From Limisphaerales bacterium (GTDB lineage: Bacteria; Verrucomicrobiota; Verrucomicrobiia; Limisphaerales; UBA1096): 64,000 bases of DNA. Shown here one piece after another: positions 44,894 to 55,010 of the stretch. Location of the stretch: assembly GCA_004213515.1 (NCBI GenBank), contig SHAK01000007.1, positions 1-64,000 of the forward strand. Reading direction: 5' to 3'. The first letter of the stretch is position 1, and each line of letters begins with the position of its first letter. The notes under the pieces were generated by a model. It searched no databases. It saw nothing but the letters and a program-made list of their open reading frames with translations, and was not told the DNA's origin. Made by a program: the position numbers and the translations under genes.

Positions 44894-45919
44894 ATGCGGA
44901 TGAGTATGAAATCCTTTTTAAAATTATCTCTTAGTCTCAGTTTTTTGCTTTGTGTTTATGTCTCTGCTGCTGAACTGAACGTGTACTCTCATCGCCATTA
45001 TGATTCTGATGCCATTCTCTTTAAACAGTTCTCAGAAAAAACGAATATCAAAGTAAATGTCGTTAAAGGTAGTGCCGATCAGTTGATACAACGTTTAGTC
45101 ACTGAAGGTAAAAATTCACCAGCAGACGTACTTCTTACAGTTGATGCCGGACGATTGCATCGGGCTAAAGCTGCAGGCGTACTTCAGCCAGTGAAGTCCA
45201 AAACGCTATTAAGCAATGTTCCTAAGTCTATGCGTGATCCAGAAGGAAACTGGTATGGAATGACCGTACGATCACGAGTAATAGTCTATTCAAAAGATCG
45301 TGTTAAACCAAGCGAGCTATCCACTTATGAGGCTTTGGCTAAACCGGAATGGAAAGGCCGAGTTGTTGCTAGATCATCAAGCAATATTTACAACCAATCA
45401 CTGCTCGCTTCTATAATAGCTGCAAATGGAAAAGATAAAGCCCTAGCTTGGGCTAAAGCCGTTCGAAAGAACATGGCTCGTGCTCCGCGGGGTAGTGATC
45501 GAGATCAAGCACGTGCTGTTGCTGCTGGACTTGCCGATGTAGCCATCATGAATACCTATTACCTGGGAATTCTTGCAAATTCTTCCGTAGCGGCTGATCG
45601 AGAGGTAACTAATAAAGTCGGTGTCTTTTTTCCAAACCAAAAAAATCGCGGCGCACACATTAACGTTAGTGGGGGAGGAGTTACAGCCAGTGCAAAAAAT
45701 AAAAAAGAAGCGATCCAATTTCTAGAGTTTCTTACAAGCGCGAAGTCACAGGAAACTTTTGGAAATGTTAACTACGAGTATCCAGTGAAAATAAGCAACA
45801 ACCAATCTGAATTGCTCAAAAGCTGGGGTAATTTTAAAGCAGATAACGTTAATCTCTCCATATTAGGCGCTAACAATGCTGAAGCAGTGAAGCTGTTCGA
45901 TCTCGCCGGTTGGGAGTAA
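44894..45919 (+). CDS. Periplasmic iron(III)-binding protein, FbpA/FutA-like
   Basis: A 341-residue type II solute-binding protein with a signal peptide (about 6-26, ending VSAA). The pattern ELNVYSHRHYDSDAILFKQFSEKTNI, GSADQLIQRLVTEG, ADVLLTVDAGRLHRAKAAG and NTYYLGILANS matches ferric-iron binding proteins, in which tyrosines hold the metal. It delivers iron to the FbpB/FbpC-like proteins that follow. ATG 44906 is an alternative start closer to the signal. The operon is preceded by a dyad rather than a Fur box. Confidence 0.93.
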   Translation: MRMSMKSFLKLSLSLSFLLCVYVSAAELNVYSHRHYDSDAILFKQFSEKTNIKVNVVKGSADQLIQRLVTEGKNSPADVLLTVDAGRLHRAKAAGVLQPVKSKTLLSNVPKSMRDPEGNWYGMTVRSRVIVYSKDRVKPSELSTYEALAKPEWKGRVVARSSSNIYNQSLLASIIAANGKDKALAWAKAVRKNMARAPRGSDRDQARAVAAGLADVAIMNTYYLGILANSSVAADREVTNKVGVFFPNQKNRGAHINVSGGGVTASAKNKKEAIQFLEFLTSAKSQETFGNVNYEYPVKISNNQSELLKSWGNFKADNVNLSILGANNAEAVKLFDLAGWE

Positions 45920-45931
45920 GCTTCCAACGGA

Positions 45932-47575
45932 TTGGCTCAATATTTAATCAAAATTGCGAAGCACTGGTTACTCTGCATAAAGCATGAGTTTCATTTTAAG
46001 CTCAATGCTTGGACAATTTCAGCCTTGGTTATAGGTCTTGTTTTATTTCTGCCCATGGCAGAAGTTATTTTGCACCTTACCATACCGGCTGAAAGCTGGA
46101 GACATATACGTGATACTGTTCTTGGACAATACATAAAGGGCTCATTAATCCTCGTATTTGGAACAGCCACTCTATCCATTCTTCTTGGTGTGTCGTCCGC
46201 ATGGCTAGTAGCTTGCTGCAAATTTCCTGGTCGCAAATTTTTTGAGTGGGCTCTGATCCTACCACTTGCAATTCCAACCTATATTGCTGCCTATTCCTAC
46301 TTCGACCTGCTTGACAAACTAAATCCGTTACTAATCTGGATACGGTTAAATATTAGCACTGAAGTAATGATATTGATTAGTGATGTAATTGTGTATCCTA
46401 TGACAATTATTGTGCTAGCTTCTGTCCTTTACCCATACGTCTATCTTGTGGCACGTGCGGCATTCACTCAGCAAAGCAACCAATTTATAGAGGCAGCTCG
46501 AACTCTTGGCCATGGGCCTCACTCCACGTTTTGGCGGACTGCGCTTCCTTTAGCCCGACCGGCTATCGTCGGAGGAGTTTCTCTCGTCATCATGGAAACA
46601 CTCAATGACTACGGTGCTGTAAAACACTTTAACATTCCGACATTTACCACTGGTATTTTCCGAACCTGGCTGTCAATAGGTGACCTCCCAGGTGCATTAC
46701 GCCTAGCTGCCTGCCTAATGGTATTAATCCTATTTTTGCTAGTACTAGAAAAATGGCTTCGTTTTGGAGCTAAATTTCATAATAACAGCCAATCTGATCA
46801 GTCTTTTAAACCCTATGAGCTTAACCAAAAAAAATCCTTTTTAGCAATTATATGCTGCCTATTTCCGCTTGTAATAGGCTTTATCTTGCCTCTCTCTCGC
46901 TTGGTCTATTGGGCTAGTCAGACTGTAGAAAATGTTTTTGATTCAACCTTCATAATACTTACTTTCAACAGTATCGCAATAGCAGCAGCTGCAAGCTTTA
47001 TAACAGTTATGCTTGCGGTTTTTTTAACCTTTACCACCCGTTATTTTGGAAGCCGAACAATCAACGCAACAAATCGTTTAGCGATCCTTGGTTATGCAGT
47101 TCCTGGAGCAGTAATCGCTATTGGAATCTTACTCTTAGCAAAGCAAGTTAACCAAGCAACTGGCTGGATTATGACAGGGTCCCTTTCAATGCTAGTTTTA
47201 GCATATATAGTAAGGTTTTTAGCAGTCGCCTGGCAGCCAATCGATTCGGGTATGGAACGCCATTGTGAGCAAATCAACAATGCATCAAGGTCACTAGGGG
47301 TAACAGCAATACAATCATTAACTAATATTAATATTCCACTGTTACGTAACGCGTTGGTAACGGCCGGACTATTTGTTTTTGTTGATACTATGAAAGAATT
47401 ACCGCTGACATTAATACTCCGACCTTTTAATTTTGAGACACTCTCAACAAAAACATTCGACCTTGCACAACAAGCACAAATACCTGAATCATCAGTGCCA
47501 GCACTTTGCATAATTCTGGTCAGCCTTTTACCTTTGATATGGCTAAACCTTCAAATACGAAATACTGAAAAATGA
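45932..47575 (+). CDS. Iron(III) ABC transporter permease, FbpB-like
   Basis: A 547-residue fused permease with about twelve helices and two EAA loops (FIEAARTLGHGPHSTFWRTALPLARPA and INNASRSLGVTAIQSLTNINIPLLRNA), so one polypeptide supplies both halves. The only plausible start before the first helix is TTG at 45932, 12 bases after the binding-protein stop. It pairs with the ATPase whose ATG overlaps its stop. Confidence 0.92.
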   Translation: MAQYLIKIAKHWLLCIKHEFHFKLNAWTISALVIGLVLFLPMAEVILHLTIPAESWRHIRDTVLGQYIKGSLILVFGTATLSILLGVSSAWLVACCKFPGRKFFEWALILPLAIPTYIAAYSYFDLLDKLNPLLIWIRLNISTEVMILISDVIVYPMTIIVLASVLYPYVYLVARAAFTQQSNQFIEAARTLGHGPHSTFWRTALPLARPAIVGGVSLVIMETLNDYGAVKHFNIPTFTTGIFRTWLSIGDLPGALRLAACLMVLILFLLVLEKWLRFGAKFHNNSQSDQSFKPYELNQKKSFLAIICCLFPLVIGFILPLSRLVYWASQTVENVFDSTFIILTFNSIAIAAAASFITVMLAVFLTFTTRYFGSRTINATNRLAILGYAVPGAVIAIGILLLAKQVNQATGWIMTGSLSMLVLAYIVRFLAVAWQPIDSGMERHCEQINNASRSLGVTAIQSLTNINIPLLRNALVTAGLFVFVDTMKELPLTLILRPFNFETLSTKTFDLAQQAQIPESSVPALCIILVSLLPLIWLNLQIRNTEK

Positions 47576-48570
47576 ACGTGCTTACCCTTCAAAACGTTAC
47601 AAAGTCCTATAATTATAACGAACCCCCGGCTGTAAATAATCTCAGTTTCAGCTGCCAAAGCGGTGAAGTCGTTGCTCTCATAGGTGGTAGTGGAAGTGGC
47701 AAAACAACTCTTTTACGAATTATAGCTGGACTCGAGGCTCCAGACTGTGGCGAGGTTATTCTTAATAACAATATCCTAAATAGCTCAACCGTATTTGTTG
47801 CTCCAGAGAAAAGAAACTGTGGTCTTGTTTTTCAAGAATACGCTCTCTTTCCAAACAAAACAGTCCGACAAAATATCATATTTGGCAAAGGTGCAACGGA
47901 CGACCCATCTTGGGTAAATGAACTGATTGATATAACTGGAATTACCGGATTAGAACAACGATTTCCGCATGAACTTTCTGGCGGCCAGCAACAACGTGTC
48001 GCCTTGGTGCGTGCACTAGCAACTCGCCCCTTACTTCTTCTTCTCGACGAACCGCTCAGCCACCTAGATCCGGAATTAAAGGAATCTGTCAGAACCGAAT
48101 TGCTTAAACTATTTAGCAAATCTAAAACAACAGTAGTTTTTGTTTCACATGATATTGAAGATGCAACAGCAATGGCCGATCGTATGGTCGTTATTCACAA
48201 GGGTGAAGCTGAACAAATTGGCACATCAGATGAAATTTATAGAAATCCAATTAATAAAAATGTTGCTCGTTTGTTTGGTAAAACAAACTTTATACCAATC
48301 GAACTAATACCCAATGCCCCATATTCATTTACGGAAAAAGAAAGTAATGAAAAAGTTGTTCCTGTTCGGCCTCACCAGTTGCAGGTCATAAATGACTCAA
48401 CCAACAACCTTCCAAAGTTTACAGGGAAAGTAAAATCAGTCTTAAATCACGGTGCCTATAAGGAAGTAGAATTCAAAACCACACAATTTAGCCTTACGCT
48501 TCACCTTCCAAAGAATCTAAGTGTTCAAGCTGACAGTAAATTCACCATAGGATATAACCCTGAACTTTGA
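47572..48570 (+). CDS. Iron(III) ABC transporter ATPase, FbpC-like
   Basis: A 332-residue ATPase with Walker A GGSGSGKTT, signature LSGGQQQRVALVRA, Walker B LLLLDEPLSHLDP, switch FVSHDIEDA and a C-terminal TOBE-like regulatory part. The ATG overlaps the permease stop (ATGA). It completes an FbpABC-type ferric uptake system. It converges with asnS, only four bases apart. Confidence 0.93.
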   Translation: MNVLTLQNVTKSYNYNEPPAVNNLSFSCQSGEVVALIGGSGSGKTTLLRIIAGLEAPDCGEVILNNNILNSSTVFVAPEKRNCGLVFQEYALFPNKTVRQNIIFGKGATDDPSWVNELIDITGITGLEQRFPHELSGGQQQRVALVRALATRPLLLLLDEPLSHLDPELKESVRTELLKLFSKSKTTVVFVSHDIEDATAMADRMVVIHKGEAEQIGTSDEIYRNPINKNVARLFGKTNFIPIELIPNAPYSFTEKESNEKVVPVRPHQLQVINDSTNNLPKFTGKVKSVLNHGAYKEVEFKTTQFSLTLHLPKNLSVQADSKFTIGYNPEL

Positions 48571-48574
48571 TTCG

Positions 48575-49999
48575 CTAAAATGTAGCTGAACGCGGCGCGC
48601 GGGGGAAAGGAATCACATCACGCACATTCGCCATTCCAGTGGCATAAATAAGTGTTCGTTCAAAACCGAGCCCAAAACCAGCATGGGGAACCGTGCCATA
48701 TTTTCGTAAATCACGGTACCACCAGTAATCAGACTTATCTAAATTTAATTCATCTAACCGCGCATCAAGGACATTAATTCGCTCTTCTCTTTGAGAACCT
48801 CCAATAATTTCACCAATGCCAGGGGCTAACACATCCATTGCAGCAACTGTTTTTCCATCTTCATTCATTCTCATATAAAATGCCTTTATATCCTTTGGAT
48901 AATTAACAACTACCACTGGTCGGCCAATGTGCTCTTCAGTAAGCCAACGCTCATGTTCACTCTGCAAGTCCATCCCCCATTTCACAGGAAATTGAAATTT
49001 GTGACCATCAGCGACTGCTTTTTCCAGCCGCATAATGGCTTCTGTGTACTCCATGCGTTCAAAGCTTGCTTCAACAAATTTCTCTAAACGACCGATACAA
49101 TTCTTATCTACTCGCTCCTGAAAAAAAGCCATGTCGTCTGGACGCTCGTTAAGTAGTGTACGAAAAATTTCCTTCAAAAAATTTTCAGCAAGATCGGCAT
49201 TATCTGAAAGATCAGCAAATGCAATTTCTGGCTCAATCATCCAAAACTCTGCAAGATGTCTTGAAGTATTTGAATTCTCAGCTCTAAAAGTGGGTCCAAA
49301 TGTATAAACTTTACTTAATGCCAAACAGTAACTTTCAACATTAAGCTGCCCGGAAACTGTAAGATTTGTCTCTTTACCAAAAAAATCTTGAGAAAAATCA
49401 ACATCACCACTTTTTGTTCTTGGCAAATTTTCGAAATCTAATGCACTAACTCGAAACATCTCACCAGCTCCCTCACAATCGCTACCAGTAATAATAGGAG
49501 TATGCACCCAATAAAATCCGTTATCATGAAAATAACGATGAATAGCATTTGCAACACAATGTCTCACACGAGCCATTGCAGAAAAAACATTAGTACGAAC
49601 TCGTAGATGGGCCTGTTCTCGCAGATATTCAAATGTATGCCGTTTAGCTGGCATAGGGTATGTCTCAGGATCATCAACCATTCCAACTAACTCGATACGA
49701 GATGCTAATAATTCTACACTTTGACCTTTGCCTTCTGATTCAACCACTTCCCCTTCAGCAATAAGTGAACAGCCAGTGGTCAAATTCTGAATTTCACTTT
49801 CGTAATTGTGTAAATCACCAGGCGCTACCACTTGAGCAGTATCAAAACAAGAACCATCATGTAACTGCAAAAATGAAAGACCAGCCTTGGAGTCCCGCCG
49901 TGTACGTACCCAACCTTGAAGGCGAATTCGGTCCCCCACCGAAATGCCATCCTTCTTTAATAATTGATTAACGCTCACAAGTCGTAAACCCTCGCTCAT
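48575..49999 (-). CDS. asnS: Asparaginyl-tRNA synthetase
   Basis: A class II synthetase of 474 residues from ATG 49999 (a TTG two codons upstream is also open). The OB-fold anticodon domain (about 20-115, [27 protein letters not shown]) is followed by class II motifs: motif 2 [21 protein letters not shown] and motif 3 [15 protein letters not shown]. It charges tRNA-Asn with asparagine; the sequence has AsnRS features rather than archaeal-type AspRS. Confidence 0.95.
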   Translation of the reverse strand: MSEGLRLVSVNQLLKKDGISVGDRIRLQGWVRTRRDSKAGLSFLQLHDGSCFDTAQVVAPGDLHNYESEIQNLTTGCSLIAEGEVVESEGKGQSVELLASRIELVGMVDDPETYPMPAKRHTFEYLREQAHLRVRTNVFSAMARVRHCVANAIHRYFHDNGFYWVHTPIITGSDCEGAGEMFRVSALDFENLPRTKSGDVDFSQDFFGKETNLTVSGQLNVESYCLALSKVYTFGPTFRAENSNTSRHLAEFWMIEPEIAFADLSDNADLAENFLKEIFRTLLNERPDDMAFFQERVDKNCIGRLEKFVEASFERMEYTEAIMRLEKAVADGHKFQFPVKWGMDLQSEHERWLTEEHIGRPVVVVNYPKDIKAFYMRMNEDGKTVAAMDVLAPGIGEIIGGSQREERINVLDARLDELNLDKSDYWWYRDLRKYGTVPHAGFGLGFERTLIYATGMANVRDVIPFPRAPRSATF

Positions 50000-50160
50000 G
50001 AGCAAGATGTTAAGCCAGTCCTATATAAGAGTCCAAAGGAAGTTGCTGAAAGTTCCAGAAATATAATTTTTCTATATTAAGATAAGTTTTTAGTAATTAG
50101 AAAAGTATGACTGTAAAAAGTTGATCGCTAATGGATTCGTGCCAAACTCTTTCCTGAAGA

Positions 50161-52746
50161 TTGAAAAAGTTATCTAAATTATTTTTTTTAACGCTAGTAG
50201 CCTTGGCAGATATTTCCGCCCACGGTAAACCTAAAGGATTAAATGATTTTTTAAAAAAACACTGTTTTGACTGTCATGATAAAGATACGCAGAAAGGAAA
50301 GCTTAATTTAGAATCTATTTCATTCAATCTTGATAATCAGAAATCCTTCAAAGATTGGGTACTTATTCACGATAAGGTTCAGACCGGAGAAATGCCACCT
50401 AAGAAAAAATCCCGTCCAAATTCTGATGAGTCATCAAGCTTCTTAAAAGCACTTACCACAGAACTAACTAATAAAGATCAATCACGAGTCACCCAAAACG
50501 GACGATCCAACTTACGCCGACTTAACCGATTCGAATTTGAAAATTCGCTCCGCGACCGACTAGATTCACCTTGGCTACTTGTCGCCGATATGTTGCCTGA
50601 AGATGGAATATCATATTTATTTAACAAGGTTGGTGAACGACTAGATGTTTCACACGTACAAATCTCAAAGTTCTATGAAGTTTCTGAATATTCAATTCGA
50701 GCTGCTCTTCAAACAGTTGCCCATAAAACGAGCAAACAAAAATTTTATGCACGAGAAGAGGGAAACATGATCAGTGCCCTTCGTTGGAAGCCTAATATTC
50801 AGACAGCCGCAACCCGTGCCTCAATTCCACTACTAGGGACGACACCTCAACCAGAAATCATCCGAGGTAATAAACCCATGACAGTTGGTTCCTCCAATCC
50901 TGAAATCCGAGAACAGGAAGCAGTAGGATTCGTATCGGGAACATATACGGCCACAACAAAATATGACTTCACACGTGTACAAGTGCCAATTGATGGACGA
51001 TACAAAATACGTATGAAAACATATACGTTTCTAGCCGGACCAAACGGTGCTAGCGGTGGTAAAGATCACGGTTTAACTGGAGGAAACAAGGCCTGGTGGA
51101 GGCCCAGCCGGACAGTTGCTTTCCCTGGAATTCGCTCTGAACCAATTACCCTATACTCAGTATCTCGTAACGGTGATAGCCGATGGCTTGCGACTTATGA
51201 TTCATTTCCTAAACCTCAAATCTCTGAATGTGAAGTAGTTCTGAAGAAAAATGAAATTATCAGACCAGATGCAACTCGTCTAATTCGCACCCGTCCTGGG
51301 TGGAGCGGTAATGCCAATGCAACTCTTAAAGGCGTTCCAGGTTTCGCTTTAAACTGGCTGGAAATAGAGGGTCCGCTTCAAAATGAATGGCCACCTGCAA
51401 GCTTTAAGGCAATAGCCGGCCAGATGCCATTTGAACTGGTTAAAGGCAAAGTTAAACTTATTTCAAAGAACACAAATAAAGATGCACATAATTTATTGAT
51501 CGAGTTTATGCAGAGGATATATCGCCGACCGATTAATGATTCAGAAGTAAATGTCTATCTATCAATTTTCAAACGGAGCCAATCACTTGGACTGGATTTT
51601 ACTGACTCAATTATAGCAGCATTTTCAACAATTTTATGCTCACCCGATTTTTTATTTTTAGATATTAATCAAGGAAGACTTAATCAAAAATCACTCGCAT
51701 CACGCCTTTCATTTTTTCTTTGGAACAGTCCTCCAGATAATACACTTGAAAAGATAAAAAAATTAAACGATTCGGAAATATTATATAAACAAACAAATCG
51801 AATGATTGACAACGCTAAGTCCTCACGATTTGTAAATTCATTTCTCGATTATTGGCTAGATTTAAGAGACATCCTTGCAAACGCACCAGATGCTATTCTT
51901 TATCCGGACTACTATTTGGATGACGAACTTACCGAAGCATCCGTATTTGAAACTCGAGCTTTTTTTACCGAATTGATAAAACAAAATCTACCTGCTCGAA
52001 ATTTAGTTGATTCAGAATTTACATATGTGAATGAACGTTTGGCAAAGCACTATAAATTAGAACCTTTCGAAGGAACTAAGTTACGAAAGGTATCGCTTCC
52101 AAAAAACTCACCGCGGGGTGGTCTTTTCACTCAGGCTAGTATTCTACGTGTGACTGCCAATGGCACTACCACCTCCCCCGTAGTAAGAGGCGCCTGGATA
52201 ATGGAGAGAATAATGGGGGTGCATATTCCACCACCGCCATCCGGCATCGAAGCAATTACACCTGATACGCGTGGCTCAACTACAATTCGTGAACAGCTGA
52301 ATAAACACAGGAATACAGAATCCTGCGCAGGATGTCATAGCAAGTTTGACCCTATAGGTTTTGCTTTGGAAAATTTTGATGTGGCCGGAGGCTGGCGTGA
52401 CCGCTATCGGTCCCTAAGTAAAAAAGGAGAACGTATAAAAGGAATTGGAAAGAATGGGCATGCCTTCAAATTTCGACTTGGAAAACACATCGACTCTTCA
52501 GGACAAATAAATAACGGGCAAAGATTCAATAATATCTCAGAGCTAAAACAATTGTTACTCAAAGACGAAAGAGCCATAGCTAAAAATCTTCTTCACCAAC
52601 TAATAGTTTATGCTACCGGAGCCCCTATAACTTTTGGAGATCGACCAATTGTAGATTCAATTCTCAACCAATGTGAAGATAGTAATTATGGGGTTCGATC
52701 GCTTATTCATTCACTCATACAAAGCAAAATTTTCTTAAATAAATAA
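50161..52746 (+). CDS. Planctomycete-type cytochrome c protein (PSD1: DUF1587/1592/1588/1585)
   Basis: An 861-residue exported protein. After the signal (about 1-22) a PSCyt1 heme motif C35-F-D-C-H39 appears, then DUF1587 (about 120-185, LRRLNRFEFENSLRDRL), a carbohydrate-binding-like middle part, DUF1592 (about 480-605, LASRLSFFLWNSPPD), DUF1588 (about 620-715, with a second CxxCH at C721AGCH) and DUF1585 (about 775-860, LLHQLIVYATG). These proteins abound in Planctomycetes and Verrucomicrobia; their role is not established, though redox polymer degradation is suspected. Start is TTG at 50161. A Tat-exported DUF1552 protein follows, the usual partner. Confidence 0.9.
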   Translation: MKKLSKLFFLTLVALADISAHGKPKGLNDFLKKHCFDCHDKDTQKGKLNLESISFNLDNQKSFKDWVLIHDKVQTGEMPPKKKSRPNSDESSSFLKALTTELTNKDQSRVTQNGRSNLRRLNRFEFENSLRDRLDSPWLLVADMLPEDGISYLFNKVGERLDVSHVQISKFYEVSEYSIRAALQTVAHKTSKQKFYAREEGNMISALRWKPNIQTAATRASIPLLGTTPQPEIIRGNKPMTVGSSNPEIREQEAVGFVSGTYTATTKYDFTRVQVPIDGRYKIRMKTYTFLAGPNGASGGKDHGLTGGNKAWWRPSRTVAFPGIRSEPITLYSVSRNGDSRWLATYDSFPKPQISECEVVLKKNEIIRPDATRLIRTRPGWSGNANATLKGVPGFALNWLEIEGPLQNEWPPASFKAIAGQMPFELVKGKVKLISKNTNKDAHNLLIEFMQRIYRRPINDSEVNVYLSIFKRSQSLGLDFTDSIIAAFSTILCSPDFLFLDINQGRLNQKSLASRLSFFLWNSPPDNTLEKIKKLNDSEILYKQTNRMIDNAKSSRFVNSFLDYWLDLRDILANAPDAILYPDYYLDDELTEASVFETRAFFTELIKQNLPARNLVDSEFTYVNERLAKHYKLEPFEGTKLRKVSLPKNSPRGGLFTQASILRVTANGTTTSPVVRGAWIMERIMGVHIPPPPSGIEAITPDTRGSTTIREQLNKHRNTESCAGCHSKFDPIGFALENFDVAGGWRDRYRSLSKKGERIKGIGKNGHAFKFRLGKHIDSSGQINNGQRFNNISELKQLLLKDERAIAKNLLHQLIVYATGAPITFGDRPIVDSILNQCEDSNYGVRSLIHSLIQSKIFLNK

Positions 52747-52799
52747 AACTTTCATGTGCATTGCATACTATGGCTAAGTCGTTAAAATTCACTTAACAA

Positions 52800-54107
52800 A
52801 TGAAAGCTCCGCACATAGCCGACAAACACACATTAAACCGTCGCACATTCCTGCGAGGAGCTGGAGTGGCTATTTCATTACCAATTTTAGATTCTATGAC
52901 ACCAGTTTTCGCTCGGGCTAAAGAATCGAATCACCCAAAGCGTATGTTGGCTATCTGCAATAATCTTGGACTGCTTCCAGATCGCTTCTTTCCCACCGAA
53001 GTTGGAACAAACTTTACACTTTCTCCATATCTGAACGAACTTAAAGATCACCGCAAAGATTTTACAGTCTTGAGCGGTGTATCACACCCTGGGGTGGACG
53101 GTTCGCACTCTTCAGATGTATCATTTCTAACCTGTGCTCCACACCCAGGCGGTGGCGGTTTTCGCAACTCTATTTCACTCGATCAATTTATCGCAGGAAA
53201 AATCGGCCATAAAACAAGATTCCCTTCACTAACACTAGGTGTAAACGCAAGTATTGGTCGACGCAGCTTATCATGGACAGGTGCAGGGGTATTACTTCCT
53301 TGCGAAAATCGTGCGTCTTCAATCTACAAAAAATTATTCCTTCAAGGCTCTAAAGAGGAAATAGAGCGACAAATAAATAAATTACAATTAGGTGAAAGTA
53401 TTATGGATACACTTGCACAGGAGTCGAAGTCATTAATACGCCGACTCAGTGCAACTGATCGTGACCGAATTGACCAATACACTACTGCTGTCCGTGAAGC
53501 TGAAAAACGCTTAGTTATGGCACGAGCCTGGGAGCACAAACTAAAGCCCAATGCTCCAGTTGGAATGCCAGCTGATCCATCTAACCGTAATGCGTTCATG
53601 CAAATGACAAAGCTGATGTATCAAATGATCAAATTGGCATTTCAAACCGACTCTACTCGCAGCATTACACTTCTGCTTGATGGCAACAACTCCCCCGCGA
53701 TAAAAGTTGCAGGCACAAAGATCACTGATGGTTATCACAACCTTTCTCATCATGGCATGAACCCCGAAAAGATTAAGCAACTAAGTGCTATTGATCATTC
53801 GCAGATGAAGCTTTTTGGTGAATTAATCCGAAACTTAAAAAATATCAATGAAGGAGAATCAAAACTTCTAGATAATACCTTACTGATGTACGGCAGCAAT
53901 TTTGGTGATGCAAACAAACACACTACAAACAACATGCCTATACTTATCGCAGGAGGGAAATTAAAGCACGGGCAACATCTAGCGTTTGACAGAGCTAATA
54001 ACTATCCACTCCCTAACCTCTTCGTCAGCATGTTACAGAGCATGGGAATCGAGGCTGATAAGTTTGCAACCAGTACAGGTACCATGCGGGGCCTTAGCAT
54101 AGGGTAA
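52800..54107 (+). CDS. Tat-exported DUF1552 protein
   Basis: A 435-residue protein with a twin-arginine signal (NRRTFLRG, residues 13-20, followed by a hydrophobic stretch). The rest fits DUF1552: LAICNNLGLLPDRFFP, VLSGVSHPGVDGSHSSDVSFLTC, YGSNFGDANKHTTNNMPILIAGG. Related DUF1501 proteins share an alkaline-phosphatase/sulfatase-like fold. It lies 53 bases after the PSD1 cytochrome; the pair is a standard PVC gene couple of unknown biochemical role. Tat export suggests a folded or cofactor-bound protein. Confidence 0.9.
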   Translation: MKAPHIADKHTLNRRTFLRGAGVAISLPILDSMTPVFARAKESNHPKRMLAICNNLGLLPDRFFPTEVGTNFTLSPYLNELKDHRKDFTVLSGVSHPGVDGSHSSDVSFLTCAPHPGGGGFRNSISLDQFIAGKIGHKTRFPSLTLGVNASIGRRSLSWTGAGVLLPCENRASSIYKKLFLQGSKEEIERQINKLQLGESIMDTLAQESKSLIRRLSATDRDRIDQYTTAVREAEKRLVMARAWEHKLKPNAPVGMPADPSNRNAFMQMTKLMYQMIKLAFQTDSTRSITLLLDGNNSPAIKVAGTKITDGYHNLSHHGMNPEKIKQLSAIDHSQMKLFGELIRNLKNINEGESKLLDNTLLMYGSNFGDANKHTTNNMPILIAGGKLKHGQHLAFDRANNYPLPNLFVSMLQSMGIEADKFATSTGTMRGLSIG

Positions 54108-54141
54108 TCAATAAGAATCCTCCTCTTAAAATGCTGATAAC

Positions 54142-54966
54142 ATGGATCTCACTAAACAAAGGAAATGTGGTTTTACACTAATTGAGTTACTTGTTGTAAT
54201 TGCAATTATTGCAATTCTTGCAGGTTTACTTCTTCCAGCTTTGGCTAAAGCCAAAGGTAAGGCAACTGGAATTAGTTGCATGAATAACCTTCGACAGATG
54301 AGTTTTTCCTGGACGATGTATGCGGATGACAATGACGACAAGCTAGTTCCCAATGCTGTTTATTCTAATCGACGAAACTCTTGGGTTCAAGGTTGGCTTA
54401 ATTACGCTCAGCCAGTCCCTGACAATACAAATACGGTATACCTAATGCAAAGCTACCTATGGCCGTATCACAAAAGTCTTGGAATCTGGAAATGCCCTGC
54501 AGACAAAAGCACCTCTCGCCATGGTGGCAAAGAGCTGCCAAGGGTCCGAAGCATCGCTATGAACGGGTTTCTAAATTCTCCAACCATTCAAACTTGGCAA
54601 ACAGGTTTCCAAACTATGCGCAAGCTCTCTGACGCTGCAGGGAAACCATTAAGTGAATTGTATGTTGTTCTAGATCAGCGCGAAGACCGAATAAACAACG
54701 GATATTTCGCTGTTGATATGAACGGCTATAATCCTAGAAATCCTACAGCAACGCGCTGGGTAGATTATCCAGCTAGCTACCACAACAATGCAGGAGGAGT
54801 CACCCTAGCCGATGGTCATGCGGTAATCAAAAAATGGGTAGATGCTCGCACCACTGTTCCAATTCGTAAGGGGATAAATATCCCAGTCTTCGTACCCTCA
54901 CCAAAAAATACTGATATACTTTGGCTGCAAGAACGTTCTGCTCCTCCGAAACGCAAGCGACGTTGA
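54142..54966 (+). CDS. Type II secretion/pilin-like prepilin (H-x9-DG type)
   Basis: A 274-residue prepilin: processing site after Gly10 in [20 protein letters not shown] with Glu15 at position 5 of the mature protein, then a long hydrophobic helix and an NxRQ-like segment ([21 protein letters not shown]). The C-terminal [20 protein letters not shown] resembles the H-x9-DG motif of PVC prepilin-like proteins. PVC genomes contain many such proteins, probably forming pseudopili or surface structures. It lies between DUF1552 and the giant heme protein gene on the same strand. Confidence 0.9.
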   Translation: MDLTKQRKCGFTLIELLVVIAIIAILAGLLLPALAKAKGKATGISCMNNLRQMSFSWTMYADDNDDKLVPNAVYSNRRNSWVQGWLNYAQPVPDNTNTVYLMQSYLWPYHKSLGIWKCPADKSTSRHGGKELPRVRSIAMNGFLNSPTIQTWQTGFQTMRKLSDAAGKPLSELYVVLDQREDRINNGYFAVDMNGYNPRNPTATRWVDYPASYHNNAGGVTLADGHAVIKKWVDARTTVPIRKGINIPVFVPSPKNTDILWLQERSAPPKRKRR

Positions 54967-55010
54967 TCTATAAAAGACACGCAAATCAAGCTCGTTTACT
55001 TAGGGCAACT

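Noticed and set aside
54921..55010. N-terminal extension of the giant heme protein overlapping the prepilin gene
   Set aside because: It would place about 30 non-conserved polar residues before a clear signal peptide and overlap another gene; a GTG at 55011 with AGGG upstream is a better start.
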